DNA of 64,000 nucleotides from Paralvinella palmiformis (GCA_025642065.1 JAODUP010000120.1:342501-406500), one strand, 5' to 3'. Counted from the stretch's first letter, positions 55,401 through 60,331 are shown. A program made the numbers and translations. The notes: generated from the letters alone by a model not told the origin.

Positions 55401-58400
55401 CTGCCACTTAAAGGATGTTATGACAGGATATTGTGTTCTGTTCAAGGCATACTGCTATTATAACAGAAGCACAACAAGATATAAATAGCATGTTTTCAGC
55501 TGGAGGCACATTACAACTGCATACAGCTGTAAAATGTTGATAGTAAACATTCAGCTGGCCTCACACACACACACAGCGAAGACATGCAGATAAAGCCAAG
55601 CCTGTTATATTGACACATTTATTTATCACTGTTTTGCACCTGAGAACTCTGTGAGAAGAGAACACACAATGCTGCCATGCGTGCCAAGACCCTCTGATGT
55701 CACCTCTCTTGTCTAGTCACAGGGGTATACAAGGGTAAGTGTGTGTGTGTGTGTGTGTCATGGGGGGGGTGAGGTTATGCTGTCAGATGATGTTGACAAT
55801 ATCATTTTGATGAGATGCCTCATAATCAGTGGAGCATGCCACACAAAGTTAGAAACTTTCTCATCTCACTATTCTAATACAGCTGCCTTTATGAGGCCTG
55901 CCCGAAGAAAGCATTCTAAAAATACTGATGGCAAGTTACAATAAAACCAATCGTGGAAAACAAGTTATCCACACGCACACACTTCATGCAGAGAAGCAAA
56001 TCATGACTGCTGCCAAGTCGTATCTTGTCTCACTGCATACACAGTAGTATGTAACACATATATAAATGTTGATCAGCCAAACACAAGCAATAATACAGGA
56101 AATATCAACATAAGACACATATGGAGACAAACTAGGAGCAAAAACACTCTTCAATGACCAAAGCAAGCCTCCGTCATTGTTAGAAACATATGAATCATGC
56201 CATCAAGGGGCCAACTGAAAAGGATGTCTAACAAATGACGCAGTCACCAAACTATGACCAAAACAAACAAGGAAACACATTACAAAGCTGTTGAAAGAAA
56301 CCAGTTACTGCACAGAGGACAAAACGTGAAATGAAAAACAACTTAAGGCAATCAAAAAAGGTCTCTTCCTTTCAGATTATGGCAGCTAATTATACAAAAG
56401 ACAATAATCATACAATAGAAAGAAAAATTAGACTTCAGCTATCATCGGATGTGTCAATCCAGCAAATTGCATTAGTATGCATGGAAACATATCTTTTACA
56501 GGCATATCTTCTACACTGTTTTGTTTACAAACGATGTAATCAGTAATTAGGTGTAAAAAATAGTCCTGCTAGTCATCACTCTTTGAAGCCATAACTGTTG
56601 CGTTCAACTGCCTGATGACTATAAATTTAATACACGGTAACATATGTCAACGTATTTTATATCCACAAATCCTTGTTTACACACAGGATTATATTCAATG
56701 TAAAGACTGGGAACACATTAGTATGCTGATCAACTGAAAGCTGTATCATATATTTGTTTAATATCGCTTTATAAGCTAAACTGTTTTGTTTCTCTTCTTT
56801 ATCAACTACCAACCACTAAATGTAAGCCGCCATTAATTTAATTACTGAAGATTACTCACCAAACAGATCATTCATAATACTGCACCTTTCTTTGGATGGA
56901 GGTGGATCTAGAGATGTTCCAGAAATGTATGTTAGGCCCTGTTTTTTCAGTGCAGCCAAATGCTCTGTCATGACCACATATGCTGAACTGATGTGTCCAT
57001 GTTTCCAACACAATTTATCTTGGAGACCAGATATGGGATGGGGTCAATTCCATTTTGTCAATTCCAAATCAAATTTATCAACTCCAATTTTATCTACCCT
57101 TTTTCCAATGAGTAGGTACTCCAAGTAGGATTGTCATGGAAGAAATATTTCTGAATTAAGAAATTAATTAAATTTTTTTGTAGCAAACTTCAATTACAAT
57201 TTATCAATTCCATTTTTTATAAATAAACAATTCCTATTCCGGAATTGCCAATCAATTCCAATTCCAGAAATGAATTGACCCCATGTCTGGGAGAGACAGT
57301 GGTGAAATATGTACAGTGGAGAACACACATCCCATGAACTATCACTAATGATAATACAATATAATTATCATGTCAGAATGTGAGTAGAGAGAGCAGACAC
57401 TATTGAGTTACATTGAGACTGGAATATACACTGCTACAGCATGGGATACTACCACCGAACTAGAGACTGTACAGTGAAGAGCTGCTAGGTTTGAACTCAG
57501 TTACTATAGAGGGGTGAGCAGCATAACTACCTTGAAGGATGGTAAAATGGACCACAATATCAGGTATACACAAGAGCTGGATACACTGCATGGATAGGAC
57601 TATATGTGGCAACTGATTAATATACAGGATTAATAGTGACACAAAAACCAGATCAGATAAATCCTATATTTAAAAAGCCAGTGGATGAGCGAACTAAATA
57701 AGATCGTAGGTGAACCTCTATATAGATCTGTACAATTCATTTAAAATATTGATTATATATATATATATATATATAAGGACATCACACACTCCTGGATATA
57801 ATCATAATGTCTGTTTGAGTGTTTCAAGGTTTATGACTTTATTTATGCTGTGTTTGAGTGTTTCCCTAACTGTAGGTCCGTTCACATTCACTGATTCAGT
57901 ATCACGAATATGACCAAATAAGGGTGCCGAGATGGTTATCGATTATATCACCAATCTGGCCCAATTACTGCCAACAATCAACATGCCAGCGTCATAATAT
58001 CACAACTTACTAAGTAACTAAATCTTAGGAATCGATGACAGACCATTCATCAATAGATCATGATTACATGAGCGGATCTGAACGCCGCAGTAACTGAGTA
58101 AAGAAAACATCCGCTTCTGATCAATCAAACTAACCATTTAAGTGGAGAGGTAATACAAAACAATCTTTTAACCTGTAATTGTTTACCCGTGTACAAAGGA
58201 TATAACTAAAACGGCTTCTAGATAACTCTAAACCGATAAAAAAACTTATTCAACTAGTTCAACTTGATCGAAACGCTGTTTTACTTTCAGTGTTTACTTA
58301 CCAGCGGCTGGAGACAGTTTCCTGATCGTACACCATCTTGGTTTCCACTGAAACGTAAACAATAAATCGTCTGTAAATCTACATAGTTTAATATAAAAGT

Positions 58401-58493
58401 TTACAGTACAAAATATATGATTATTGGTCAACTTACCTTTTTCCCTTCGCGATATTTCAGGGATCCCTCTAACACAACAGTTTGCTGTGCCAT
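2245..58493 (-). CDS. Dok-7-like PH-PTB adaptor with IRS-like tyrosine tail (whole gene, 7 coding exons)
   Basis: The coding sequence is join(58493-58437, 58347-58302, 21332-21102, 19426-19217, 18430-18335, 17812-14006, 3116-2245) on the minus strand. It has 5319 nt and encodes 1772 residues. All splice sites are GT/AG; intron 1 is phase 0 and the other five are phase 1, and every join keeps the frame. Residues about 5-110 form a PH domain and about 113-215 a PTB domain. Both match vertebrate Dok-7 in motif order: LEGSLKYREGKKWKPRW at the start, a conserved Trp at 101, and the GKRC and AGLYVLLS strands of the PTB. Dok-7 binds and activates the receptor kinase MuSK at synapses. The tail has YxxM at Y885, Y938, Y989 and Y1003, which are PI3K p85-type SH2 ligands known from IRS proteins, and YVNL at Y1632, a Grb2-type site. 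Human DOK7 has about 504 residues, so this protein is about 3.5 times longer. The domain identity is secure. The ortholog name (Dok-7 versus an IRS/Dok family member) is inference. Confidence 0.9.
5515..5590 (+). repeat. tRNA-like SINE head, degenerate
   Basis: The segment TGGTGCAGTGGATGGGGCGC resembles a pol III A box, followed about 35 bp later by a weak B box (GGTCCGGGCCCATATCC). It probably marks an old SINE. It is not a tRNA gene, because no cloverleaf can be closed. Confidence 0.35.
5880..5930 (-). repeat. SINE family 1 head fragment
   Basis: The plus strand reads CTACCATGTTACCAGTTCGGCCATGGAG, the reverse of the family-1 tRNA-like head with its A box (TGGCCGAACTGG). The B box and body are not clearly preserved. 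Confidence 0.5.
5930..6070 (-). repeat. SINE family 2 body and AC tail
   Basis: A GT/GC-rich microsatellite (5930-5968) is followed by GTTAAGGCACTGGGAAAGG and then by GATGATTCATCAGGTATTG and GAGCGAC. The same order is found at 27925-28210, where a tRNA-like head follows. In SINE sense (minus strand) the AC repeat is the 3' tail. Confidence 0.6.
6480..6622 (+). repeat. Paired AC microsatellites around a shared short element
   Basis: Two AC runs (6480-6510 and 6588-6620) flank the sequence CCTGATCAACTGTCCAGG...CGTGCCAGTG. A related CCTGATCAACTGTACAG unit precedes the AC run at 12699, so this is a dispersed element that ends in a microsatellite. Confidence 0.6.
7340..7445 (-). repeat. SINE family 2 3' part with AC tail
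   Basis: A GT run (7351-7381) is followed by GAAAAGGAACTGGCACATAT and then GGTTCATCGGGG. This matches the tail-proximal part of the copy at 27925-28210. Confidence 0.55.
9872..9976. repeat. Compound AC/TA/CA/TA microsatellite
   Basis: An AC run leads into a TA run, a long CA run and another TA run, about 100 bp in all. The two flanking TA blocks can pair with each other. Confidence 0.9.
10871..10907. repeat. TA microsatellite
   Basis: A pure TA run of about 37 bp. Confidence 0.9.
11675..11794 (-). repeat. SINE family 1 copy, head decayed
   Basis: The plus strand shows the tail-to-body order TGCTGTCTTACGGCCACTTT, GGTAGGCTAAATGGGCCGAG, CGACCTCC and GTGAAAGATGAAACAGCC. The body is well conserved. 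The B box and A box are degraded after about 11770. Confidence 0.7.
12297..12332. repeat. TA microsatellite
   Basis: A pure TA run of about 36 bp inside intron 6. Confidence 0.9.
12635..12740 (+). repeat. Short dispersed element ending in AC/AG microsatellite
   Basis: CTCCTGATCAACTGTACAG is followed by about 45 bp and then AC (12699-12727) and AG (to 12740) runs. The leading sequence is shared with the element at 6518. Confidence 0.6.
12855..12930 (+). repeat. SINE family 2 3' end with AC tail
   Basis: AAGTGCCTTTTCAAATATTA leads into an AC run (12880-12909) and mixed GC/AC repeats. The match to AGTGCCTTTTCATACACTGC at 53623 identifies the same 3' end. Confidence 0.55.
13388..13751. repeat. 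TC/TG and AC/AG microsatellites
   Basis: A TC run passes into TG (13388-13436), and 250 bp further on an AC run passes into a long AG run (13688-13751). They lie just downstream of the exon 6 donor. Confidence 0.85.
14006..17812 (-). CDS. Exon 6: giant exon for the docking tail with four YxxM motifs
   Basis: The 3807-nt exon is open throughout and encodes residues 215-1482. The acceptor is TTCCAG at 17813 and the donor CAGG|GTAGG at 14005. The chain is Ser-rich and low in hydrophobic runs, so it is probably disordered. Tyrosine motifs include YIDL (Y648), YIDC (Y661), YVCL (Y759), YMVM (Y885), YLDM (Y938), YIDM (Y989) and YLVMSPG (Y1003). The last resembles IRS YMxMSPG sites. Proline-rich SH3-type ligands occur at PPRPAR (about 772), PPALPPK (1268) and RPPPLPEK (1360). 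A Lys/Ser-rich polybasic stretch spans about 1092-1143, and an acidic DTDDDDD run lies at about 1411. The frame opens upstream of the first ATG because it is an internal exon. Confidence 0.9.
17813..18334 (-). other. Intron 5 (522 bp)
   Basis: This short phase-1 intron lies between the PTB end and exon 6, with a GTGAGT donor and TTCCAG acceptor. No repeats are of note. Confidence 0.85.
18335..18430 (-). CDS. Exon 5: last strand and C-terminal helix of the PTB domain
   Basis: The 96-nt exon has a TTACAG acceptor and a GTGAGT donor. It encodes residues 183-213, AGLYVLLSDKLHDIYQILQ followed by a Ser-rich stretch and CY, with split codons giving Phe182 and Gly214. It corresponds to the Dok-7 segment AGVFFLSS plus the helix before ISPTKGPFG, and so closes the PTB fold. 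Confidence 0.9.
18431..19216 (-). other. Intron 4 (786 bp), with a SINE remnant and two AC microsatellites
   Basis: This phase-1 intron splits the PTB domain between Lys181 and Ala183. It holds a family-1 SINE tail remnant at 18741-18795 (GATTGATGTTTTATGGCCAC) and AC runs at 18798-18830 and 19131-19166. Confidence 0.85.
19217..19426 (-). CDS. Exon 4: first two thirds of the PTB domain
   Basis: The exon encodes residues 112-181 between a TTCCAG acceptor and a GTACGT donor. It begins EHQFEVEVI and includes GVPPKIQASWLLCDIKKFG and FCFEAGKRCEK. These line up with Dok-7 VHRFHVTVA, DIPPAVTGQWKLSDLRRYG and FIFEGGTRCGY. The phosphotyrosine pocket has Lys162-Lys163 where vertebrate Dok-7 has Arg-Arg, but keeps Arg178 of the RC motif. 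The charge is retained but the binding strength may differ, which is inference. Confidence 0.92.
19427..21101 (-). other. Intron 3 (1.7 kb), with a MITE-like element
   Basis: This phase-1 intron lies between the PH and PTB exons. It holds the CAGACATGGGGTCAATT element (20187-20319) and an AC run (20598-20638). The rest is AT-rich and has no exon signs. Confidence 0.85.
20187..20319. mobile_element. Short inverted-repeat (MITE-like) element with internal tandem repeat
   Basis: The element starts CAGACATGGGGTCAATTCC and ends with the near-inverse GAATTGACCCGATGTTT. The interior is about three copies of a 34-bp unit made of TCAATTCCATTTGG and TCAATTCCAATTCCAC. Related sequence lies at 57028 and 42750, so it is dispersed. 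There is no coding capacity, so it would be non-autonomous. Confidence 0.55.
21102..21332 (-). CDS. Exon 3: core and C-terminal helix of the PH domain
   Basis: The 231-nt exon encodes residues 35-111, with acceptor TTCAG and donor GTATGT. It starts DRLHISLYK, corresponding to Dok-7 DCLLMLVYK, and runs through INIPLDNFYGI. It ends in the PH C-terminal helix with LLAW (Trp101) and RKQLGE, which matches the RYALGE boundary in Dok-7. The exon is phase 1 on both sides. PH domains of this type act at membranes, and in Dok-7 the PH is also needed for dimerisation and MuSK activation (family knowledge). Confidence 0.92.
21960..22012. repeat. GAT/AAT trinucleotide tract
   Basis: GATGAT repeats grade into AATAAT repeats over about 50 bp. 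Confidence 0.8.
22653..22712. repeat. TA/GA compound microsatellite
   Basis: A TA run of about 33 bp changes directly to a GA run of about 27 bp. Confidence 0.9.
23088..23261 (-). repeat. SINE family 1, near full length
   Basis: The plus strand shows the whole unit in reverse: GCTGTTTACAGGCACTTTTG, GGTAGGCTAAATGGGATGAG, GTGAAAGATGAAACACC, GGTTTGAAACCAGG (B box in reverse) and TTACCAGTTAGGCCATG (A box in reverse). In sense the head is tRNA-derived. Confidence 0.8.
23475..23862. repeat. 37-bp minisatellite, about 10 copies
   Basis: Consecutive units of the form TAGCAAGTCTCAATATTAAG plus CTATCCTGATGTAGTAT repeat every 37 bp, at 23480, 23517, 23554 and so on. Copies differ at a few sites, with an alternation of AATATTAAG and AACATCAAA types. 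There are no spacers. Confidence 0.92.
24200..24246. repeat. AG microsatellite
   Basis: A pure AG run of about 45 bp, with GAT repeats shortly after. Confidence 0.9.
24563..24673 (-). repeat. SINE family 2 head
   Basis: In reverse the segment has an A-box-like TTATAGCGCATTAGTTAGTG and a B box GGGTTCGAATC spaced like a tRNA. It is followed by the family-2 mark GACTCATAGTTCTTG and TCCCCTTAGTAG. It closely resembles the head at 28090-28210. Confidence 0.7.
25249..25612. repeat. 30-33 bp minisatellite, about 11 copies
   Basis: Units built on AATCTACGCCAAATATAAT followed by CCATCAAAAAACAC or CTACCCCAAAAC alternate over 360 bp. Two subunit types are mixed, with single-base changes between copies. 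Confidence 0.9.
26706..26882. repeat. ACTC tetranucleotide satellite (about 175 bp)
   Basis: An almost perfect run of the 4-bp unit CACT, interrupted once by CTCTCT at about 26838. The apparent LTHS protein frame is only its translation. Confidence 0.95.
27225..27290. repeat. TG/TA/GA compound microsatellite
   Basis: A TG run, two TA runs joined through TATTATA and a short GAGAGA end follow one another. Confidence 0.85.
27428..27760. other. GC-richer island after a GATCC pentanucleotide run, unknown
   Basis: Five GATCC-type units (27428-27453) are followed by about 300 bp noticeably richer in G and C than the flanks. The composition suggests an inserted element or a remnant of coding DNA. 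No frame stays open for the whole length and I recognise no domain. Confidence 0.35.
27925..28210 (-). repeat. SINE family 2, full unit with AC/GC microsatellite tail
   Basis: Read on the minus strand, the unit starts near 28210 with an A box (AATGGCGCAGTAGTTAGAGC) and B box (GGGGTTCGAATC). The body includes TAGGATTTTCCCCC, TTTGACATTTTTGCAACATG and CCTGATGAATCATCGAAGG, and it ends TGTGCCAGTGTCTTATTCC plus CACTGCTAACACAC. It then runs straight into an AC/GC microsatellite. This is the reference copy for the family here. Confidence 0.75.
28540..29320. repeat. AGCTAACA-rich degenerate repeat block
   Basis: About 780 bp are dominated by variants of TAGCTAACACCAACTAACA. Within it are local tandem units: a 30-bp type near 28690-28785 and a 56-bp type repeated twice from 29111 (AGCTAACACCAACTATCAAT at 29111 and 29167). 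It looks like an old, decayed satellite. Confidence 0.85.
29388..29605. repeat. Direct duplication of about 108 bp
   Basis: CAGGTTATAGTAGTTCGGTA at 29388 recurs at 29496 as CAGGTTATAATAGTTCGGTA. Both are followed by GGGAGAAACAAAATGACAAA, ATATGATGTTTACAGAAATA and GTAAAACGTTCCC. The second copy has small insertions. Confidence 0.9.
29888..30010 (+). repeat. SINE family 1 in plus orientation
   Basis: GCGCCTCCTTGGCTCCTTGG and TCTAGCGGTAGCGTGTTGGA give a clear tRNA-like A box. Then come a B-box relic (CTAATCTCGGCGTGG) and the family-1 body TGAAGGGTGTTTCATCTTTG. It is the one well-formed family-1 head running opposite to the host gene. Confidence 0.75.
31040..31110. repeat. TATC/TA compound microsatellite
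   Basis: Seven or so CTAT units pass into a TA run of about 35 bp. Confidence 0.9.
31919..32002. repeat. AC/GA/CA/GA compound microsatellite
   Basis: AC and GA blocks alternate twice over 80 bp. Confidence 0.9.
32727..32815 (+). repeat. tRNA-like SINE head (family 3)
   Basis: GAGGCTCAGCTGGTAGAG is a good A box and GTCTCGGGTTCAAGCATCG a good B box, about 40 bp apart. The flanks do not pair as an acceptor stem, so this is a SINE head and not a tRNA gene. Confidence 0.55.
33259..33341 (-). repeat. SINE family 1 head fragment
   Basis: AAACACCCTTCAGGCACAGG, GGATTTGAACCGTCGTACTA and GGTCAACCACGCTGCCAGTT show body, B box and A box in reverse. The rest of the body is missing. Confidence 0.65.
34142..34247. 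repeat. CT and TG microsatellite cluster
   Basis: CT blocks at 34142-34166 and 34194-34218 are separated by TG-rich sequence and followed by a TG run. Confidence 0.8.
34388..34488. repeat. TA/TG/GA compound microsatellite
   Basis: TA (34388-34423), TG (34430-34461) and GA (34462-34488) runs follow directly. Just upstream lies GATGATTCATCAGGATATAG, a mark of SINE family 2. Confidence 0.9.
34998..35174 (-). repeat. SINE family 1, full length
   Basis: TGCTGTTTTACGGCCACTTT through GGTAGGGTAAATGGACCGAG, GGGTTTGAACCAAAG (B box in reverse) and CTACCAGTTAGGTCATGGAG (A box in reverse) span about 175 bp. Confidence 0.82.
35225..35330 (+). repeat. Tandem SINE family 1 tail fragments, inverted to the neighbour
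   Basis: GAAACGGCCCATTTAGCCTA and GAAACGGACCATTTAGCCTA occur 50 bp apart, the second continuing to CCATGTGCACAAAAGTGCCC. They lie in the opposite orientation to the copy at 34998-35174, forming an inverted pair. Confidence 0.75.
35760..35975. repeat. ATA and TAC trinucleotide tracts
   Basis: An AATAAT run (35761-35781) and a TACTAC run (about 35939-35970) lie 170 bp apart. Confidence 0.8.
37725..37771. repeat. TA microsatellite
   Basis: A pure TA run of about 46 bp. Confidence 0.92.
38497..38713. repeat. 44-bp minisatellite, about 5 copies
   Basis: Units of GGGACAAGCGCAACTTAAGT, CATATCTACAAGGTGGGAAC and CATT repeat every 44 bp at 38541, 38585 and 38629, with diverged end copies. Confidence 0.92.
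40516..40690 (-). repeat. SINE family 1 copy
   Basis: GCCATTTTACAGCCACTTTG, AGTAGGCTAAATGGGCCGAG, GTGAAAGATGAGACACCC and GGGTTTAAACACAGGTGCCA are all present. The A box region (ATCAACCAGTTCTTGGAG) is slightly changed. Confidence 0.8.
40691..40790 (+). repeat. Second SINE head nested between two family-1 copies
   Basis: GTTGCTGAGGCAATAGGTTG and AAGATCTCATGTTCACATCCC look like A and B boxes of another tRNA-derived head. The phrase ACTGGAAGAAG at its end recurs just after the next family-1 copy (40976), which suggests that copy 40791-40975 inserted here and duplicated its target. Confidence 0.55.
40791..40975 (-). repeat. SINE family 1, full length, young-looking
   Basis: GATTGATATTTTATGGCCAC, TTTTGTGCACATGGTAGCCT, AAATGGGCCGAGCAACCTCC, GGTTTGAACTCAGGTGG and CCAGCTAGACCACGGAGGC are well preserved. 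The sequence CTACTGGAAGAAG(A) occurs on both sides, a likely target-site duplication of about 12 bp. Confidence 0.82.
42750..42796. mobile_element. Fragment of the CAGACATGGGGTCAATT element
   Basis: GGAATTGACCCCATGTCTGG is the inverse of the element end seen at 20187 and 57028, preceded by GGAGTGGAATTGGC. Only one end is present. Confidence 0.5.
44283..44440. repeat. AC/AG microsatellite cluster
   Basis: Several AC blocks and a final AG run of about 30 bp are separated by short unique pieces. Confidence 0.85.
44700..44900. repeat. Two tRNA-like SINE heads in series
   Basis: A decayed family-2 head in reverse (about 44715-44800, with CCTACAAACATGGGTCATCC) is followed by a plus-strand head, GGCGCCGTAGCCCAGTTCGA with B box TTACGGGTTCGACGAC. 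Neither folds as a functional tRNA by eye. Confidence 0.45.
46836..46867. repeat. TA microsatellite
   Basis: A TA run of about 32 bp. Confidence 0.9.
47340..47430 (+). repeat. Probable retroposon 3' tail
   Basis: CCTAAATTGCGCCGATGTG and TCGTTAAACAACATTCATCCC resemble the common CGTTAAACAACATTCATT ends of marine-invertebrate retroposons. That likeness is from memory and not tested. Confidence 0.35.
47645..47992 (-). repeat. Cluster of three SINE family 1 pieces
   Basis: A 5'-truncated tail (TTTTACGGCCACTTCTATGC, 47645-47720) is followed by a near full copy (47721-47902, with GAGATTCGAACACGGGTGG and CCGCCAGACCACGGAGGC). A further head (GAAACACCCTTCGGACACAG to TTGCCAGTTAGACCAAAGGA, 47903-47992) comes last. 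All run the same way, so this is either serial insertion or a partial tandem duplication. Confidence 0.75.
50016..50053. repeat. AC/GA microsatellite
   Basis: An AC run (50016-50040) leads into GAGAG and a poly-G run. Confidence 0.85.
51150..51365. repeat. AC/GA and CT microsatellites
   Basis: An AC run with a GAGA end (51146-51187) and a TC run (51342-51363) precede the open frame at 51457. Confidence 0.8.
52373..52410. repeat. TA/CA microsatellite
   Basis: A TA run passes into a short CA run. Confidence 0.85.
53545..53660 (+). repeat. SINE family 2 3' half with AC tail
   Basis: TTCTCTGCATGCAATCCTCA, ATTCATCATTCACGATTATC, TGTGCCAGTGCCTTTTCATA and CACTGCTAATACAAACACAC match the 3' end of the reference copy (27925-28210, minus strand). 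The head is missing. Confidence 0.7.
54048..54224 (-). repeat. SINE family 1, old copy
   Basis: TGTCATTTTACGGCAAACAT, AAGTTAAATAGGCCAAATGA, GTGAGAGATGAAACATCC and TTATCAGTTAGGTCATGGAA keep the family order with many substitutions. Confidence 0.7.
57028..57290. mobile_element. MITE-like inverted-repeat element, longest copy
   Basis: The left end reads CAGATATGGGATGGGGTCAA with TTCC, and the right end is GAATTGACCCCATGTCTGG. The two ends are near-inverse. The inside is rich in TCAATTCCAATTCC and related AATTCC strings, plus about 80 bp of other AT-rich sequence. It is probably non-autonomous, since no open frame of useful size is present. Confidence 0.55.
58302..58347 (-). CDS. Exon 2: 46-nt micro-exon of the PH domain
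   Basis: The acceptor TTTCAG is followed by 15 codons, WKPRWCTIRKLSPAA, plus one base. The donor is GTAAGT at 58301. The peptide matches the Dok-7 PH segment WKSRWLVLRKPSPVA, with the same PSP/LSP loop. An 89-bp intron separates it from exon 1, while the next intron is about 37 kb. The split codon G|AT gives Asp35, which continues as DRLHISLYK on exon 3. Confidence 0.88.
58348..58436 (-). other. Intron 1 (89 bp)
   Basis: This is the only phase-0 and the only very short intron of the gene, with a GTAAGT donor and a TTTCAG acceptor. Confidence 0.88.
58437..58493 (-). CDS. Exon 1: start codon and first PH strand
   Basis: This exon encodes 19 residues, MAQQTVVLEGSLKYREGKK, and ends in AAG before a GTAAGT donor (phase 0). 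The residues align with the N-terminus of Dok-7, where a short leader precedes VEGQVKLRDGKK. The start at 58493 has an A at -3 and a G at +4, a good context. An in-frame ATG lies 72 nt upstream at 58565 in a poor context (T at -3), with an in-frame stop further up. The downstream ATG is preferred because its length matches the Dok-7 family. Confidence 0.88.
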
Positions 58494-58660
58494 GTTTTGA
58501 TTGACAAGTTGTTTGAGTACCCCGCAGCAAATGTCATTCGACAGCTGATTGGACGAAGGGAGCATAAATTTATCTAACACCAAAATATAATGGCGCCAAA
58601 TAATTGTATGATAAAGGAACGCCTACATAACATACCACGTGTCGGTTAATCAGTTCTATT
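58494..58660 (-). promoter_or_regulatory. Promoter-proximal region of the Dok-7-like gene
   Basis: Reading toward the gene, the 170 bp above the start codon hold an E-box CACGTG (58636-58641) and a TTTGGCGCC site of E2F type near 58595. They also hold a CCAAT box (ATTGG on the plus strand at 58548-58552) abutting a CAGCTG E-box (58542-58547). No clear TATA box is seen at a usual spacing. The sites are real strings, but their use as a promoter is inferred from position. Confidence 0.4.
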
Positions 58661-58674
58661 TTTAAACATTGCAG

Positions 58675-58731
<57 letters not shown>
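58675..58731. repeat. CT/TA microsatellite upstream of the gene
   Basis: A CT run (58675-58700) abuts a TA run (to 58731), 180-240 bp above the start codon. Confidence 0.9.
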
Positions 58732-58733
<2 letters not shown>

Positions 58734-59970
58734 TGACACCCTACATAAATTCAAGCAAATCACAGATGGCAATTGTTTTCCCTGGGTTGTAAATATCACT
58801 GGTAAAAAGGGTAATCTGGAAAATACGGAGGAAATTAAAACGTGGGAAATTTTACTAATTTAAAGGATATCATAACAGTTAAAGCAATATATGAATGTCG
58901 TAGCTGCCTGTCAAACATAATTTCATCGTAACGACGTGAGCATTGCAAGCTTTCCCGATTATCTACGTTGGAAATATTACTGCGTTTGCTATGTCAAAAT
59001 ACACAGAAAACGGCGAACAGATATGGAAAATAAACTGAACTATAATCAAGCAGGATCTTTCGAGCTTCTTGTTTTTCAGGAGACTGTTTTCTCATTAGGA
59101 CATGAGTTGAGGGTTAATTGGTGCGAGAGATGCGATGCAGTTCGCTGGTAATAACACCAATCGTTGATTTGGCACACGGGATCGACTTTTGAACGAAGTG
59201 TAGCATAATTTACGTGTATAGAGAATCAATGAGCCGTCACCACGGCGTTGCAGATCCCACGCCAACTCAGCCATGCCGATATAAATAAATGGTAAATTTC
59301 ACTTTTCGTTTTATTTACCATGATATATTTTGTCACATTCAGCACACGATTTTACCACATCTTAGCTGATTACAACGCCTACACTTGGTGGCGATTAAAC
59401 ATTATTATCATGAAAATATTTAAAGGGACGAACACGGACATGCTTTATTATCCAAGTAGAGTAAAAATATAATCGGGTGTCAAATTATGAAACGTAATTA
59501 AAAAGAACCAAAAACGTGTTTCCCAAAATGAAATAACTTAATACCGTATTTTTACTTAATTAATATGAAAATATTAATATGGAATAGGATGATTTGACGC
59601 ATTATTGATTGCATTATGATACACGTGTATTTGGAATTGTAACATAAATTATAGCAAAATCCCATCTAATCCCATCATATATCATTGACTTCTTTCTCAA
59701 TATGGATTTGACTGTTAATTAGGTTAAATACTAATACAGATTGACATCATACGGATTTCTGAAGACGTTAAGTGAAGGTTCGTTTTAAATGGCGATATTT
59801 CTATAAACTAGCGACACCCAGCGACTTAATTGTGTGGTAAAGTGTCAATGGAAAACACCCGCGGGTTTTTATAGACATAACTAGAATTGGCTGTAAACAT
59901 TTTCTTCTCTGTTTTCGAAGAATGAAGAAAAAAACATAGTAACGTGTATAGACATATAGTAATTTGTGTG

Positions 59971-60006
<36 letters not shown>

Positions 60007-60331
60007 GTGTGTTTTATGTTACATATAATAAAGGCGTGGGCTCGGGTTTTCGTGATGTTTATAATTCTTACAGAATTATGACCAAACGACTACTACCTAA
60101 ATAGAAAACAAATTTTATATATTAGTACATATATAACGCAGCTATAACTGGAAATAAAACATATATATCAGTACATATAATATATATTATGATAATAATT
60201 CTAATACCTCCGACAATAGCAGAAATAATAGTATTTTCACTCAGCCCAAAATAGCACTACTAGTTTCGGTTATAAGAAACCTTTATCAAGTGTATGTGTC
60301 TGTATGATATGATAATACTAATAAATAATAG

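Larger units (their letters stand above)
21333..58301 (-). other. Intron 2 (37 kb) inside the PH domain
   Basis: This phase-1 intron runs from GTAAGT at 58301 to TTCAG ending at 21333. It interrupts the PH domain after the AA of the LSPAA loop. It is full of SINEs, minisatellites and microsatellites, listed separately. No other gene or alternative PH exon was recognised in it on either strand. Confidence 0.85.

Noticed and set aside
2245..58493. Calling the gene a plain insulin receptor substrate
   Set aside because: The tail is IRS-like, but the PH start (EGSLKYREGKKWKPRW) and the PTB strands match Dok-7 much better than IRS1, so Dok-7-like is used with the IRS similarity noted.
58936..59151. 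71-codon plus-strand frame just upstream of the gene as a divergent gene
   Set aside because: There is no recognisable domain, no clear promoter or splice sites, and the length is within chance for this sequence.
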